This document shows, piece after piece, positions 5,145-5,341 of a stretch of DNA of 5,341 nucleotides; positions within the stretch are counted from its first letter, which is position 1, and each line of letters begins with the position of its first letter. Source of the stretch: Caldifarciminota bacterium (lineage in GTDB: Bacteria > Hydrothermota > Tepidihabitantia > Tepidihabitantales > CAIPLT01); assembly GCA_025061975.1 (NCBI GenBank), contig JANXBB010000269.1, forward strand, positions 1 to 5,341, written 5' to 3'. Both the position numbers and the translations under genes were made by a program. The notes beneath the pieces are model-generated. The model was not told the origin of the DNA and did not search any database. It saw only the letters and a list, made by a program, of their open reading frames with translations.

Positions 5145-5341
5145 GTGAACTATTTTATTGCCTCAAATAAACTGGATTTAAGTTTAAAAAAACTGTTTAC
5201 ACTGTTTTTGAAAATCGGAGCAATAAGTTTTGGCGGCGGAGCACCAACAGTTGCTTTTTTACACAAATATTTAGTTTTAGACAGGAAGTTGATAACCGAA
5301 GATGATTTAGCTAAGGCGGTTACTTTAGGCCAGCTAATTCC
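5145..5341 (+). CDS. chrA: Chromate transporter family protein (ChrA-like), N-terminal part, cut by window end
   Basis: The first 65 residues of a gene that continues past the right edge. The segment F-L-K-I-G-A-I-S-F-G-G-G (21-32) is the hallmark N-terminal motif of the CHR/ChrA inner-membrane family (usual form F-x-x-I-G-x-x-S-F-G-G-G). It is followed by L-H-K-Y-L-V-L-D-R-K-L-I-T-E-D-D-L (39-55) and V-T-L-G-Q-L-I (59-65), corresponding to the usual E-x-V-x-x-x-x-W-(I/L)-(S/T)-x-x-E and (L/A)-A-Q-L-x-P-G-P. Family members export chromate or related oxyanions, though many are uncharacterised. GTG at 5145 is the best start: the frame opens at 5118 after a TAA, and the only nearby ATG (5143) is out of frame and followed at once by TGA. 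The AAAAGG at 5127-5132 is 12 bases away, too far for a good Shine-Dalgarno site. Whether this is a short (one-domain) or long (two-domain) ChrA cannot be told. Confidence 0.85.
   Translation, partial: MNYFIASNKLDLSLKKLFTLFLKIGAISFGGGAPTVAFLHKYLVLDRKLITEDDLAKAVTLGQLI

Overview
The window is AT-rich bacterial DNA with seven protein genes (the first and last cut by the window edges) and one tRNA gene. The organism looks like a Gram-negative, diderm bacterium. The first gene ends in a FlgD-like C-terminal domain of the type common in FCB-related and candidate phyla such as WOR-3/Stahlbacteria, Cloacimonadota and Marinimicrobia. A later operon encodes an exported LTxxQ-type periplasmic protein. 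The phylum is an inference from these features and cannot be fixed from this window alone.

Layout. Bases 1-159 (+) are the tail of a secreted or surface protein, followed by a strong hairpin terminator (181-220). Converging on it from the other strand is a nucleoside-salvage unit, read right to left: tRNA-Leu(GAG) (1883-1801), then deoB phosphopentomutase (1778-609), then cdd cytidine deaminase (612-214). A perfect-consensus housekeeping promoter (TTGACA, 17-base spacer, TATAAT) sits just upstream of the tRNA. No other promoter is evident, so all three genes may share one transcript. A 264-base gap (1884-2147) holds that promoter and a small GC-rich palindromic, REP-like element. Then comes galE (3134-2148, -), a UDP-glucose 4-epimerase.

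Going the other way from galE, across a compact divergent promoter region (3135-3251), is a three-gene operon: an ECF-type sigma factor (TTG start, 3252-3896), its probable membrane anti-sigma factor with an HxxxCxxC zinc motif (3886-4503, overlapping by 11 bases), and an exported helical protein with LTEDQ and LSPEQ motifs (4507-5064). This is the arrangement of a cell-envelope stress or metal sensing system: the exported protein would sense, the anti-sigma factor would relay, and the sigma factor would switch genes on. A possible ECF-type promoter in front of the sigma gene suggests autoregulation. After 80 bases, and from its own TATAAT promoter, the start of a chromate-transporter-family (ChrA) gene runs off the right end. 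Its position suggests, without proving, that the regulated stress involves a metal or oxyanion.

Two themes deserve a second look: the sigma/anti-sigma/LTxxQ/ChrA group, where the LTxxQ protein has a cysteine cluster just after its signal peptide, and the several genes (galE, chrA, deoB) that lack a well-placed Shine-Dalgarno sequence. In galE and chrA the -10 element sits so close to the start codon that the mRNAs would be leaderless or nearly so.
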